Assembly: GCF_004348735.1 (NCBI RefSeq)
Contig: NZ_SMKT01000063.1
Coordinates: 1 to 45,850 of the forward strand
Direction of reading: 5' to 3'
Length of the DNA: 45,850 nt
From: Actinomadura sp. KC06
GTDB taxonomy: Bacteria > Actinomycetota > Actinomycetes > Streptosporangiales > Streptosporangiaceae
Below the pieces are notes generated by a model, which was not told where the DNA came from, did not search any database, and worked only from the letters and a program-made list of their open reading frames with translations. The position numbers and the translations under genes are program-made. Shown here piece by piece: positions 9,290-16,771 of this stretch. Position 1 is the first letter of the stretch. Each line of letters begins with the position of its first letter.

Positions 9290-9442
9290 TTGAGCCTACA
9301 TTTGCACGCTCCGGCCGGGCTTTCCGGCGTCACAGACATCCACTACTATGCGCGGGGCGCGCTGGCGGAAGTCCACCAGGAGCGGGCCCGGGTAATCTTC
9401 TGTGGACATTACGTGACGGATAGTCGCGAGCGGGGGTCCTAG
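9290..9442 (+). CDS. Possible small protein, 50 residues, unknown
   Basis: A TTG start at 9290 is preceded by GGAGG (9279-9283) with a 6-base spacer, an excellent ribosome-binding site. The frame runs 50 codons to TAG (9440-9442). The predicted peptide (TDIHYYARGALAEVHQER in its middle) has no transmembrane segment and matches no family I recognise. An overlapping ATG frame at 9277 also exists, so the coding frame is uncertain. It lies about 280 bp upstream of the XRE/NB-ARC regulator and could be a leader or regulator-linked peptide, but this rests only on the ribosome-binding site. Confidence 0.25.
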   Translation: MSLHLHAPAGLSGVTDIHYYARGALAEVHQERARVIFCGHYVTDSRERGS

Positions 9443-9686
9443 GCGCGCGCATGCGGTGCGTGCCGGAAAGGCCGTCGGCACAGGCCCCGCCGGTCCAGGC
9501 ACCCGATTTTCGTGACGTAGCGCAATTCCAGCAGGTCAGCGCCCGGTGTCCGGGTGACCGAGGCGCTGCGGGCGAAGCCGCCCCCTGAGGGATGCTCGCC
9601 GACATATCACGGGGGAATACACGCGATCATCTTCTTCGCCTCTGCGAGACCGGAGGCGGAGGCAGTTCTTCATGGGGCGCGAGCTC

Positions 9687-9709
9687 GAACCTCATCTGAA
9701 GTGAGATTC
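9687..9709. promoter_or_regulatory. Imperfect palindrome just upstream of the XRE/NB-ARC gene
   Basis: The arms gaacctca and tgagattc are inverted repeats with one mismatch, separated by 7 bases. The element ends about 15 bp before the ATG at 9724 and next to the ribosome-binding site (GAGGAG near 9715-9720). That position suits an autoregulatory operator or a structured leader. Function is inferred from position only. Confidence 0.35.
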
Positions 9710-9723
9710 AGCGAAGAGGAGAC

Positions 9724-11094
9724 ATGGGGAGACCGGAGAAGCCGATCAACGCCTCCGGCGGGGCGGTCGCGGCTTTCGCAAGCGAGCTGAGACGGCTTCG
9801 CGCGCTCGCGGGCAATCCAACGTATCGGGACATGGCACGGTCCGCGCTGTACTCACCGTCGGTGCTGTCCAGCGCCGCGAGCGGCCATCGATTGCCGACG
9901 CTGCAGGTCACGCTCGCTTTCGTGGCGGCCTGCGGGGGTGATCAGGAGGTCTGGCGGCGGCGCTGGCTCGAAGTGTCCGGCACCCCGCCGCCGCAGCCGC
10001 CTTCCCCTCCCCGGCAGCGGGACTTCACGGGCCGCACGGTCATGCCGGCCCGGGCGGTGCTGCCGGCCCGGACGGTTCTGCCGGGCCAGGCGGTTCTGCC
10101 GAACCGCACGGTCTTACCGCCTCCGGCGCAGTTACCGTTACGGCCGCGAGGGCTCGTCGGGCGAACCCGGGAACGGAGTCTGCTCAGCAGGCCGACCGCC
10201 GAACCGATCGTCATCTGCGGGCCGGTGGGAGTTGGCAAAAGCGCGTTCGCGCTGGATTACGCACATCAAATCGCCGGAGAGATGGTCGATGGACAACTCT
10301 ATGCCGATCTCGGATCTGCTCCGCCAGACGACAGAAGCCTGGTGACGTGTTTCCTGCGCGCGTGCGGAATGCGCGAGGAGCAGTTACCCGACGGCCTCGG
10401 CCAGCAGGCCGGGGTGCTCCGCTCAATGCTGGCCGAGCGAAAGCTGCTGATGCTGCTGGAGAACGTGCGCGACGAGCGGCAGGTTCGGCTGCTGATGGCC
10501 GAAACACGGCGCGGCGCGATGATCGTGGTCAGCCGAAACCCCCTGCTCGGCTTGCGGGATGTCCGCCGCGTGCGATTGGACGTCCTGCCCCGCGACGATT
10601 CGGTCACGATGATCTCCGAGGCGCTGGCCGATCGCGTTGCGGCTGATCTTGTGGACTGCGATCGGCTCGCCGAGCTGTGCGGCGACCTCCCGCTCGCGAT
10701 CGATATCGCGGTCCGCAAATTGGCGGCCCGCCCGGACGTTCCGCTGGCCCGGATCATCGGGCGGCTGACCGACCGCGGCGCGCTGCTCGACTGGCTGCGC
10801 ATCGGAGACGTCTCGGTGTCCGATCTGCTGAGATCGGCGTACCTCCAGCTCGGCGGGGCGGCCCGGACGCTGCTGCACGAGCTGGCGCACCGCCTGCCCG
10901 GAGAGCCCGCGGGCAGGGCCGACGATCTCACGTCGACCGCGCCGATCGGCGACGAGGTGGTGGACGAGCTGGCCGCCGCCGGGCTGCTCCGCCATGACGG
11001 CCGCGCGGGCGCGTACCGGCTCGATCCGCTGGTACGCGCCTTCGTCGTCCGCTACGTGATCCCGAAGATGAACCAGAGGTCGATCTTCAGTTGA
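9724..11094 (+). CDS. XRE-type HTH regulator with NB-ARC (STAND) ATPase domain
   Basis: A 456-residue cytoplasmic regulator. Residues about 14-80 resemble the XRE-like helix-turn-helix of actinobacterial NB-ARC regulators (ELRRLRALAG...TYRDMA). Residues 105-140 are a Pro-rich linker of repeated LPxRxV-like hexads. An NB-ARC ATPase follows, with Walker A GPVGVGKS at 166-173 and the GDLPLAI motif near residue 320. It lacks the long TPR or WD40 tail of larger family members. A strong GAGGAG site precedes the ATG. Four TTA codons occur in frame (131, 137, 139 and 221), three clustered in the linker, implying dependence on the rare bldA-type leucyl-tRNA. It faces the biosynthetic operon and ends 25 bp from the convergent DDAH gene. 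It probably acts as a pathway-specific or ATP-gated activator. Confidence 0.88.
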   Translation: MGRPEKPINASGGAVAAFASELRRLRALAGNPTYRDMARSALYSPSVLSSAASGHRLPTLQVTLAFVAACGGDQEVWRRRWLEVSGTPPPQPPSPPRQRDFTGRTVMPARAVLPARTVLPGQAVLPNRTVLPPPAQLPLRPRGLVGRTRERSLLSRPTAEPIVICGPVGVGKSAFALDYAHQIAGEMVDGQLYADLGSAPPDDRSLVTCFLRACGMREEQLPDGLGQQAGVLRSMLAERKLLMLLENVRDERQVRLLMAETRRGAMIVVSRNPLLGLRDVRRVRLDVLPRDDSVTMISEALADRVAADLVDCDRLAELCGDLPLAIDIAVRKLAARPDVPLARIIGRLTDRGALLDWLRIGDVSVSDLLRSAYLQLGGAARTLLHELAHRLPGEPAGRADDLTSTAPIGDEVVDELAAAGLLRHDGRAGAYRLDPLVRAFVVRYVIPKMNQRSIFS

Positions 11095-11119
11095 CGCCCC
11101 TCGGGGGAGGCGGCGTCCA

Positions 11120-11956
11120 TCACCGGCCCGGCCGCTCGGCGGGGACGGTCCCGTGCAGCTCCAGCGTGCAGCACTTCACGCTGCCGCCCGCCTTGAGCAG
11201 CTCGGACATGTCCGCGCCGATGGGCTCGAAGCCGTGCTCGCGCAGCCTGCCGATCAGCCCGGTCGCGGCCTGGGGCAGGACCACGTTCCTGCCGTCCGAC
11301 ACGGCGTTGAGACCGAAGGCCGCGGCGTCGGCGGCGGTGGCGAGGATGGCGTCCGGGTACAGCTCCTCCAGCCGTTCACGGCTCTCGTCCGAGAACGCCT
11401 CCGGGTGGTACATGACGGTGTCCTCCGCGAGCACCGCCAGCGCGGTGTCCAGATGGTAGAAGCGCGGGTCGACCAGGGTCAGCCCGATCACGGGAACGCC
11501 GAAGTACTCCTCGGACTCCCGGTGCGCCCGCGGCGTGCTCCGGAAGCCGGTGCCCGCCAGGATCACCGACCCGGCGGCCAGGTAGTCGCCCTCCCCCTCG
11601 TTGGTCCACCGCGCCTGCCGCACGTCGGTGTAGCCGTGCGCCGGGAACCACTCCATGTACGCGTCGGACTCGGCGGCGCGCTGGGAGTCGCGGAACCGCG
11701 CGACGAGCACCCGCCCGTTCATGACCGTGGCGCCGTTGGCCGCGAACACCATGTCGGGCAGGCCGGGCCGCGGCGGCAGCAGATCGACCGTGTGGCCCAG
11801 GTCGGCGAACAGGTCGCGCAGCCATTCCCACTGGGCGATGGCGAGCCTGGTGGACGTCGGCTTCTCGGGATTCATCCACGGGTTGATCGAGTACACCACG
11901 TCGAAGTACGCGGGCCGCACCATCAGATAGTGCCGGCGGGTCGCTACACGTTCCAT
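11120..11956 (-). CDS. Dimethylarginine dimethylaminohydrolase (DDAH)-like amidinohydrolase
   Basis: A 278-residue member of the guanidino-group-modifying superfamily (DDAH / arginine deiminase / amidinotransferase, beta-alpha propeller). Family motifs seen are PDMVFAANGA (68-77), NEGEGDYL (119-126), FYHLDTAL (166-173, catalytic His168) and GGSVKCCTLEL (257-267), with the nucleophile at C262 or C263. DDAH hydrolyses methylated arginines to citrulline plus an amine; relatives in biosynthetic clusters act on other guanidines. ATG at 11956 is preferred: it has a GGTGG site and starts 2 bp after the flavin reductase stop. A GTG at 11965 would add three residues. It is the last gene of the hydrazine operon, and its link to the product is inferred from that position. 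Confidence 0.85.
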   Translation of the reverse strand: MERVATRRHYLMVRPAYFDVVYSINPWMNPEKPTSTRLAIAQWEWLRDLFADLGHTVDLLPPRPGLPDMVFAANGATVMNGRVLVARFRDSQRAAESDAYMEWFPAHGYTDVRQARWTNEGEGDYLAAGSVILAGTGFRSTPRAHRESEEYFGVPVIGLTLVDPRFYHLDTALAVLAEDTVMYHPEAFSDESRERLEELYPDAILATAADAAAFGLNAVSDGRNVVLPQAATGLIGRLREHGFEPIGADMSELLKAGGSVKCCTLELHGTVPAERPGR

Positions 11957-11958
11957 GC

Positions 11959-12531
11959 CTACCACCAGGGGGAATCGGGGATCTCATGCGCGGACGACGG
12001 GCCCGGGTCGGCCGGGACGCGGTAGCCGCCGTCCACGAACAGCAGCGACGGCCCGTCGCGGCGCGGGTCGGCCGCGACGACCTCGCCGACCACGAGCGTG
12101 TGGTCGCCGAGCGCGAAGGAGTCCCACAGCTCGCACTCCAGCCAGCTCGCCGACCGGAACACCAGCGAGCCGGTCCGCGGTCCGGGCGTGGCGGGCAGGG
12201 CGCCGAGCGCGTCCGTCCGCACCGCCCGGTCCTTGGCCAGCACGCGGGCGATCTCGCGGGCGCCGTGCGGCAGGACGGACACCGCCCACTTCTTCGTCGC
12301 CAGCAGGTCGGCCAGGAACAGCGACTCCATCCGCATGCACACCGACACCAGCGGCGGGTGGAGCGACACCGAGCTCAGCGAGTTGATCGTCACCGCGTCG
12401 TGGCGGCGTCCGTCCGCCCGGTCGGCGTACGTCGCCGCGACGCACACCCCCGTCGCGAAGCTCCGCATCACCCCGCGCAGATCCAGCGGCGCGTCCCTGG
12501 TCGGCGTCGCCGGCGATGACCTCGTCGTCAT
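11959..12531 (-). CDS. NAD(P)H:flavin reductase (FMN-binding split-barrel family)
   Basis: A 190-residue flavin-reductase-like protein. Landmarks are an N-terminal MRSFATGVCVAAT region, TINSLSSVSLHPPLVSVCM (flavin-binding segment near residues 48-66) and GDHTLVVGEVVAA. Such proteins supply reduced FMN or FAD to two-component monooxygenases. The only such monooxygenase in the window is the acyl-CoA-dehydrogenase-fold enzyme at 20101-21342, its likely partner. The gene sits 2 bp after the oxidase gene and 2 bp before the DDAH gene, so it is co-transcribed with the hydrazine-forming genes. Confidence 0.9.
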   Translation of the reverse strand: MTTRSSPATPTRDAPLDLRGVMRSFATGVCVAATYADRADGRRHDAVTINSLSSVSLHPPLVSVCMRMESLFLADLLATKKWAVSVLPHGAREIARVLAKDRAVRTDALGALPATPGPRTGSLVFRSASWLECELWDSFALGDHTLVVGEVVAADPRRDGPSLLFVDGGYRVPADPGPSSAHEIPDSPWW

Positions 12532-12533
12532 GG

Positions 12534-13889
12534 CTAGATCGCCTGCGGGGAGTCGAAGACCCGGTCCGGGTCGTGGCGGCGCTTGATCTCGGTGAGCCGC
12601 GCCAGGTTCGGTCCGTAGTACGCCGACCGCCAGCCCTCCAGGTCAGGGTCGGCGAAGTTGACGTACGACGCGTCCGCCGCGAACTCGCCCATGTCCTGAT
12701 GCAGCCGGGCGAGCCAGTCGAGGTTGGCGCGCACCGTCTCCGGCGGGTCGCCAGGGTCCCACGCCGTGTCCAGCGAGAGCAGGAACAGCACGTCCCGGTG
12801 CGGGAACGCCGTGTCCGCCGCCCCGACGCGGTTGATCGCCCCGCCCCAGGTGAACAGCGCCGCGCCGCCGCCGTCCGGGTTGCCGCTGCCCGGCCACTTC
12901 TCGACCGCGGTCACCAGCGTCCGGACGGCGTCGCCGGGCAGCGGCGCCGGGGTGGTACGGGTCCGCACGGCGAACGCGCCGCCCGCGGACGCGTGGTGCA
13001 GGTACTCCACCGCGTCCCAGTACGACCGGTCCGCGACGTCCGCCCGGTGCGGCCGGGCCGCCGCCAGCGCGGGCGCCAGCAGCTCGCGCAGCTCGGCGGC
13101 GGGGCCGAGGTGCTGCCCGACCACCGAGACCACGCCGTCCTGGCCGGACGACCTGCTGATGCCGATGCGGGCGGCGAAGCGGTCCGGCGCGTCGCGCATG
13201 ACCCCCTGCATGACGGTCAGCACGTCGGCGGCGTGCTCCCAGTGCCACAGCAGCAGGCAGGTGGACACGTCCATCACGGGACGGGCCTGGAAGGTGAACG
13301 ACGTGTTCACCCCGAAGGTGCCGCCGCCACCGCCCCGGCACGCCCAGAACAGGTCCGCGTTCTGCGTCTCGTTGCAGGTCAGGACGGACCTGTCGGCCAG
13401 GACGAGCTCCGTCTCGACCAGCGCGTCGCAGGTCAGCCCGAGCGCCCGGGACGAGGCCGCGACGCCGCCGCCCAGCACGAGCCCGCCGATCCCGACGTCG
13501 TCGGAATTGCCCAGCGGGAACATCAGGCCGAACTTGCGCAGCACGTCGTGGATGCCCTTGGTCCGGGCGCCGCCGCCGACGGTCACCAGCTCCGTCACGG
13601 GGTCGACCCGGACCTCGTCGAGGTCCTGCAGGTCCAGCACCAGCCCGGTGTTCACCGAGGTGCCCGCGTAGCCGTGGCCGCCGCCGCGGGCGACGACCGG
13701 CACCCGGTGCCGCCGCGCCCAGCCGATCGCCGTCGCGACGTCGGCGGCCGAGGCCACCGACAGCACCGCGGCCGGACGCACGTGCCGGTACCGCTCGTTG
13801 TGCGCCCGGCTCCGCTCGCCGAACCCGGCGTCGCCGGGCAGCCGCAGCCGCCCTTCGGCGAGCCCGCGCAGATCCGCCCAATCGATCAT
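12534..13889 (-). CDS. Berberine-bridge-type FAD-linked oxidase
   Basis: A 451-residue FAD oxidase with an N-terminal PCMH FAD-binding domain and a C-terminal BBE motif (YYGPNLARL ... HDPDRVF). His72 in RGGGHGYAG is the expected site of the 8-alpha-histidyl FAD bond. In bicovalent members a cysteine precedes VGxGG; here the segment is GNSDDVGIGG with Ser129 at that place, so only one covalent flavin link is predicted. These enzymes oxidise C-H, C-N or alcohol groups using O2. In this operon it might dehydrogenate a hydrazine or amine intermediate (inference). No signal peptide is seen, so it should be cytoplasmic. Confidence 0.9.
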   Translation of the reverse strand: MIDWADLRGLAEGRLRLPGDAGFGERSRAHNERYRHVRPAAVLSVASAADVATAIGWARRHRVPVVARGGGHGYAGTSVNTGLVLDLQDLDEVRVDPVTELVTVGGGARTKGIHDVLRKFGLMFPLGNSDDVGIGGLVLGGGVAASSRALGLTCDALVETELVLADRSVLTCNETQNADLFWACRGGGGGTFGVNTSFTFQARPVMDVSTCLLLWHWEHAADVLTVMQGVMRDAPDRFAARIGISRSSGQDGVVSVVGQHLGPAAELRELLAPALAAARPHRADVADRSYWDAVEYLHHASAGGAFAVRTRTTPAPLPGDAVRTLVTAVEKWPGSGNPDGGGAALFTWGGAINRVGAADTAFPHRDVLFLLSLDTAWDPGDPPETVRANLDWLARLHQDMGEFAADASYVNFADPDLEGWRSAYYGPNLARLTEIKRRHDPDRVFDSPQAI

Positions 13890-13902
13890 CAGATCGCTCC
13901 CG

Positions 13903-14301
13903 TCACATCCGCACGTTCGTGGCTTCGTCCGCAGATCCGCCCGCGGATGCGGCGGCCTCTTCTCCGCTCGCGGGTGCGGCGACCTCTTCCAGGTAGGAGA
14001 CGCCGGCGCCGGCGTGCTCCCCGAACCGCTCCCATTCCTCGCGCAGCAGCAGCCGGCCGTCCGCGCGCCGCTCCGGGACGTTCACGGTGTGCCCGGAGAT
14101 CACCTCGCCGGTCACCAGCACCATGACGTAGCCGAGCCGCAGCGTGCCGTCAGGCTCGCAGGTGCCGGTGACCGTGCCGCGCCGCACCTTCCCGCCGCCG
14201 AAGTGGGCCCAGACCAGGTCGCCGTCCTGCCGGTAGCGGGCGACGGTGCCGTCGCCGCCGCCCGCCCGCCGGAACAGCCGGCCCTCGTAGTCGATCGTCA
14301 C
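13903..14301 (-). CDS. Small conserved protein resembling the mis-named 'n-acetylglutamate synthase' family
   Basis: A 132-residue protein starting at GTG 14301, overlapping the ATP-grasp stop by 4 bp. The N-terminal 100 residues (DYEGRLFRRAGGGDG, ARYRQDGDLVWAHFGGG, RRGTVTGTCEPDGTL) look like a widespread small beta-rich family of about 100-110 residues often labelled n-acetylglutamate synthase without biochemical support. The last 30 residues are an acidic Ala/Glu-rich tail that looks disordered. Because of the coupled start it is probably expressed together with the ATP-grasp enzyme and may be an accessory or binding protein. Function unknown. Confidence 0.7.
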   Translation of the reverse strand: MTIDYEGRLFRRAGGGDGTVARYRQDGDLVWAHFGGGKVRRGTVTGTCEPDGTLRLGYVMVLVTGEVISGHTVNVPERRADGRLLLREEWERFGEHAGAGVSYLEEVAAPASGEEAAASAGGSADEATNVRM

Positions 14302-15596
14302 GCGTCGGCGTCCAGCAGCCCGGCCGGCATCTCCAGGCGGGTGCCCGGCGGCGGCGGCTCGACCTCCGTGGCGTCGATCTCGACCAGCGCCAGCGCCGCC
14401 TCGAGCCGCGCGTCGCAGGTCGCGGGGTCGTCGGCCTCCGCGACCACGAAGGAGTGGCGGGCGATGTAGCCGCCGGGCGGGAGCCGCAGCGTCGTCCGGG
14501 GGTCGACCATCGGCGACGCCGTGACCAGCCCGGGCGACTCGGTGGGGACGCGGACCGCGTGCACGACGCAGTCGTGGCCCGGATAGCCGAACCGGATGCC
14601 CGCGACGCCGCTCCGCGTCGGCGCGATGTCGGGACGGGTCCCGGTGGCGGCGTCGACCAGCACATGGCCGGGGTCGATGCCGGTGGCGATCTTGCCCACG
14701 AACGGGATCAGGTCGCCGCCGAGCCGGCCGTTGATCTCGATGATCAGCGGGCCGCGCGGCGTCAGCCGCACCTCGGTGTGGGTGATGCCGTCCTCGATCT
14801 CCAGGACGCGGTGCGCGCGGGCGAGGGTGCCGATGAGCTCCTGGTCGCGCAGCAGCTCGTCGTCCGCGTCGATGACGTGCCCGACCTCCTCGAAGTACGG
14901 GTACTGGCCGGTGCGCTTGCGGGCGAGGAACATCGGCAGGTACTCGCCCTTGTGCACGGCCGCGTCGATGCTGATCTCCGGGCCGTCCGCGTACTCCTCG
15001 ACGATCGCGCCGCCGCGGTACTCCTCGTCGCCGATCAGGCTCGCCTCGTGCGCGACGCGGTAACCCGCGTCGAGGGCGGCCTCGTCGGCGGCGAGGACGA
15101 CGCCCATGCTGGCGCCGAGCGCGCGCGGCTTGACGACGACCGGGTAGCCGATCCGCTTGGCCGCCGAGCGGGCCTGCTCCAGGCTGTCGGTCATCTCGAA
15201 GGCCGGCTGCAGGACGCCCGCGGCGGTGAGCCGCGAACGGGTGCTGCGCTTGTCGCGGCAGCCCTGCACGCCGGGGATGGACAGGCCCGGCACGCCGAAC
15301 TCGGCGGCGAGCTCGGCCGCGGGCATCACCAGCGGCTCGTCGTAGCAGACGAGGCCAGCGACGGTGCGCCGCGCGGCGACCTCGCGGGCCGCGGTGCGCA
15401 GCTTGTCGTGGTCGAAGACGTTCACGACGTGGATCTCGTCGAAGTACGGGTGCTGCCAGGTGGGCTTGAGGTTGTTGATCAGGACGAGCTCCAGGCCCGC
15501 CGCGCGGGCGCGGGCGCTCGCCGAGCGGATCAGGTACTCGCGGTAGAGCTTCAGCCCGCTGCCGATCACCAGCAGCACGCTCTTGGAGGCGTTCAT
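14298..15596 (-). CDS. ATP-grasp amino-acid/peptide ligase
   Basis: A 432-residue ATP-grasp enzyme. An N-terminal domain (VLLVIGSGLKLYRE) precedes the ATP-grasp fold: K156 in VVVKPRALGASMG (ATP binding), the hinge IVEEYADGPEIS near 198-209 and the Mg-binding strand LIIEINGRLGGD near 284-294. This layout matches stand-alone carboxylate-amine ligases of dipeptide and peptide-like natural products, which form amide bonds through acyl phosphates. A GGAAAG site precedes the ATG at 15596. It lies downstream of the hydrazine cassette, so it may couple a hydrazino acid or another operon product to an amino acid (inference). It starts 50 bp after the amine oxidase gene. Confidence 0.88.
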   Translation of the reverse strand: MNASKSVLLVIGSGLKLYREYLIRSASARARAAGLELVLINNLKPTWQHPYFDEIHVVNVFDHDKLRTAAREVAARRTVAGLVCYDEPLVMPAAELAAEFGVPGLSIPGVQGCRDKRSTRSRLTAAGVLQPAFEMTDSLEQARSAAKRIGYPVVVKPRALGASMGVVLAADEAALDAGYRVAHEASLIGDEEYRGGAIVEEYADGPEISIDAAVHKGEYLPMFLARKRTGQYPYFEEVGHVIDADDELLRDQELIGTLARAHRVLEIEDGITHTEVRLTPRGPLIIEINGRLGGDLIPFVGKIATGIDPGHVLVDAATGTRPDIAPTRSGVAGIRFGYPGHDCVVHAVRVPTESPGLVTASPMVDPRTTLRLPPGGYIARHSFVVAEADDPATCDARLEAALALVEIDATEVEPPPPGTRLEMPAGLLDADA

Positions 15597-15646
15597 CTCT
15601 TTCCTTCCGATCCGGCAGGGGTTGGGCAACGCCGGGGTGGACGGGC

Positions 15647-16771
15647 TCATGCCGCCACCCCCAGCAGGGCGCCGGCGATCTGGTCGGCGACGAGCGGTGC
15701 GGTGCGGAAGCCGTCGCCGCCGCTGGCCGCGCGGGCCCAGACCGAGGTCCCGACCCGGGCGAGCCGGCCGGCGCCGGTGCCCGCGTCCACCGCGTAGTGG
15801 CACCGCTTCACGGCGGCGACCGCGTAGGCGCCTGCGTCGGCGAGGATTCCGGCGGCGAGGATCTTCTCGGCCCAGGCCCGTTCGTCCGCTTCGTCGCCGT
15901 CGCCGTCTTCTCCGGCGGAGCCGACCTCGCGGCGGGCCGCGTCGGTGCTGATCTTGAGGTGGGCGCCGGCGCCGGGCGGCAGCAGCCAGCCCCGCCCGTC
16001 CGCCCCGATGCGGCCCGCGCTGGGCATGCGCTCCCACCGTCCGGCCAGCTCGGCGGGCGGAGTCAGGTAGACCATGGTCTGCCGGTGCACCACCACGGGC
16101 ACGTCCACCAGCCGGGACGACCACGGCCCGGCGGCGACCAGCACCAGGTCGCCGTGCTCGACCGTGCCGTCGGCCAGCTCGACCCTCGCGGCGTCGGCGT
16201 CCACCGCCACGACGTCGTGCCCGGGCCTGAGCTCGGCCGCCGGATGGCGGTCCAGCCATCCGGCCGCCGCCGCCAGCACACGGTCGGCCAGCAGCACGCC
16301 GGCGTCGAGTTCCAGGACGCCGGACGTGCCGTCCGGGAACCCGATGGGCCACATCTCGCGCGGGCCGACGAGCTCGACCCGCAGCCCGGCGTCGCGCGCC
16401 GCCGCGGCCACCGAGGGGATCTCGCCCTCCGGCCATGCCGTCACGACGCCGATCCGGCGGTAGAAGCCCGCGCCCGGCGGGGGGCCGCACAGCAGGGCCT
16501 CCAGCTCGACCCACCGGCGGTGGGCGTCGGCGGCCCGCCGCGTCGCGGACGGGTCGCCGGGGTCGAGCGCCCGCACGGCCCGGTGGTGGTCGGACGAGCT
16601 GGCGCCGGGGTTCGGGATCGGGCCCCGCTCCAGCACCACCACGTGGTGGCCCAGCAGCACGGCCCGCACCGCGGCCAGCAGCCCGGTGACGCCCGCGCCG
16701 ACGATGACGATCCGCTGGTTCGTCCAGCCGCGCAAGGGCTCGTCCAGCGCGCTCCGGGCGGTCTCAGCCAT
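15647..16771 (-). CDS. FAD-dependent amine oxidase (D-amino-acid oxidase fold), candidate hydrazine-cleaving oxidase
   Basis: A 374-residue DAO-family flavoenzyme. The Rossmann FAD motif IVIVGAGVTG is at 21-30 and the C-terminal GGDGFRTAPLVA matches the family's second flavin-contact segment. In hydrazinoacetate pathways (s56-p1, triacsin) an FAD oxidase of this kind cleaves the N6-(carboxymethylamino)lysine intermediate, releasing the hydrazino acid and aminoadipate semialdehyde. The gene overlaps the MetRS-like gene by 8 bp, so it is expressed with it. Assignment to this step comes from gene context plus family; other amine oxidase roles remain possible. Confidence 0.85.
   Translation of the reverse strand: MAETARSALDEPLRGWTNQRIVIVGAGVTGLLAAVRAVLLGHHVVVLERGPIPNPGASSSDHHRAVRALDPGDPSATRRAADAHRRWVELEALLCGPPPGAGFYRRIGVVTAWPEGEIPSVAAAARDAGLRVELVGPREMWPIGFPDGTSGVLELDAGVLLADRVLAAAAGWLDRHPAAELRPGHDVVAVDADAARVELADGTVEHGDLVLVAAGPWSSRLVDVPVVVHRQTMVYLTPPAELAGRWERMPSAGRIGADGRGWLLPPGAGAHLKISTDAARREVGSAGEDGDGDEADERAWAEKILAAGILADAGAYAVAAVKRCHYAVDAGTGAGRLARVGTSVWARAASGGDGFRTAPLVADQIAGALLGVAA

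Larger units (their letters stand above)
7976..9723. other. Long, mostly non-coding spacer between the two blocks
   Basis: About 1.75 kb lies between the leftward HyuA start and the rightward XRE/NB-ARC regulator. It holds the palindrome at 8088-8112, an inverted repeat at 9687-9709 and a few AT-richer islands (near 8585-8760 and 9120-9320) that may contain promoters. Open frames here are short and unrelated to families I recognise. The only one with a strong ribosome-binding site is the 50-codon frame at 9290-9442. The spacer probably marks the left boundary of the biosynthetic cluster. Confidence 0.6.
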
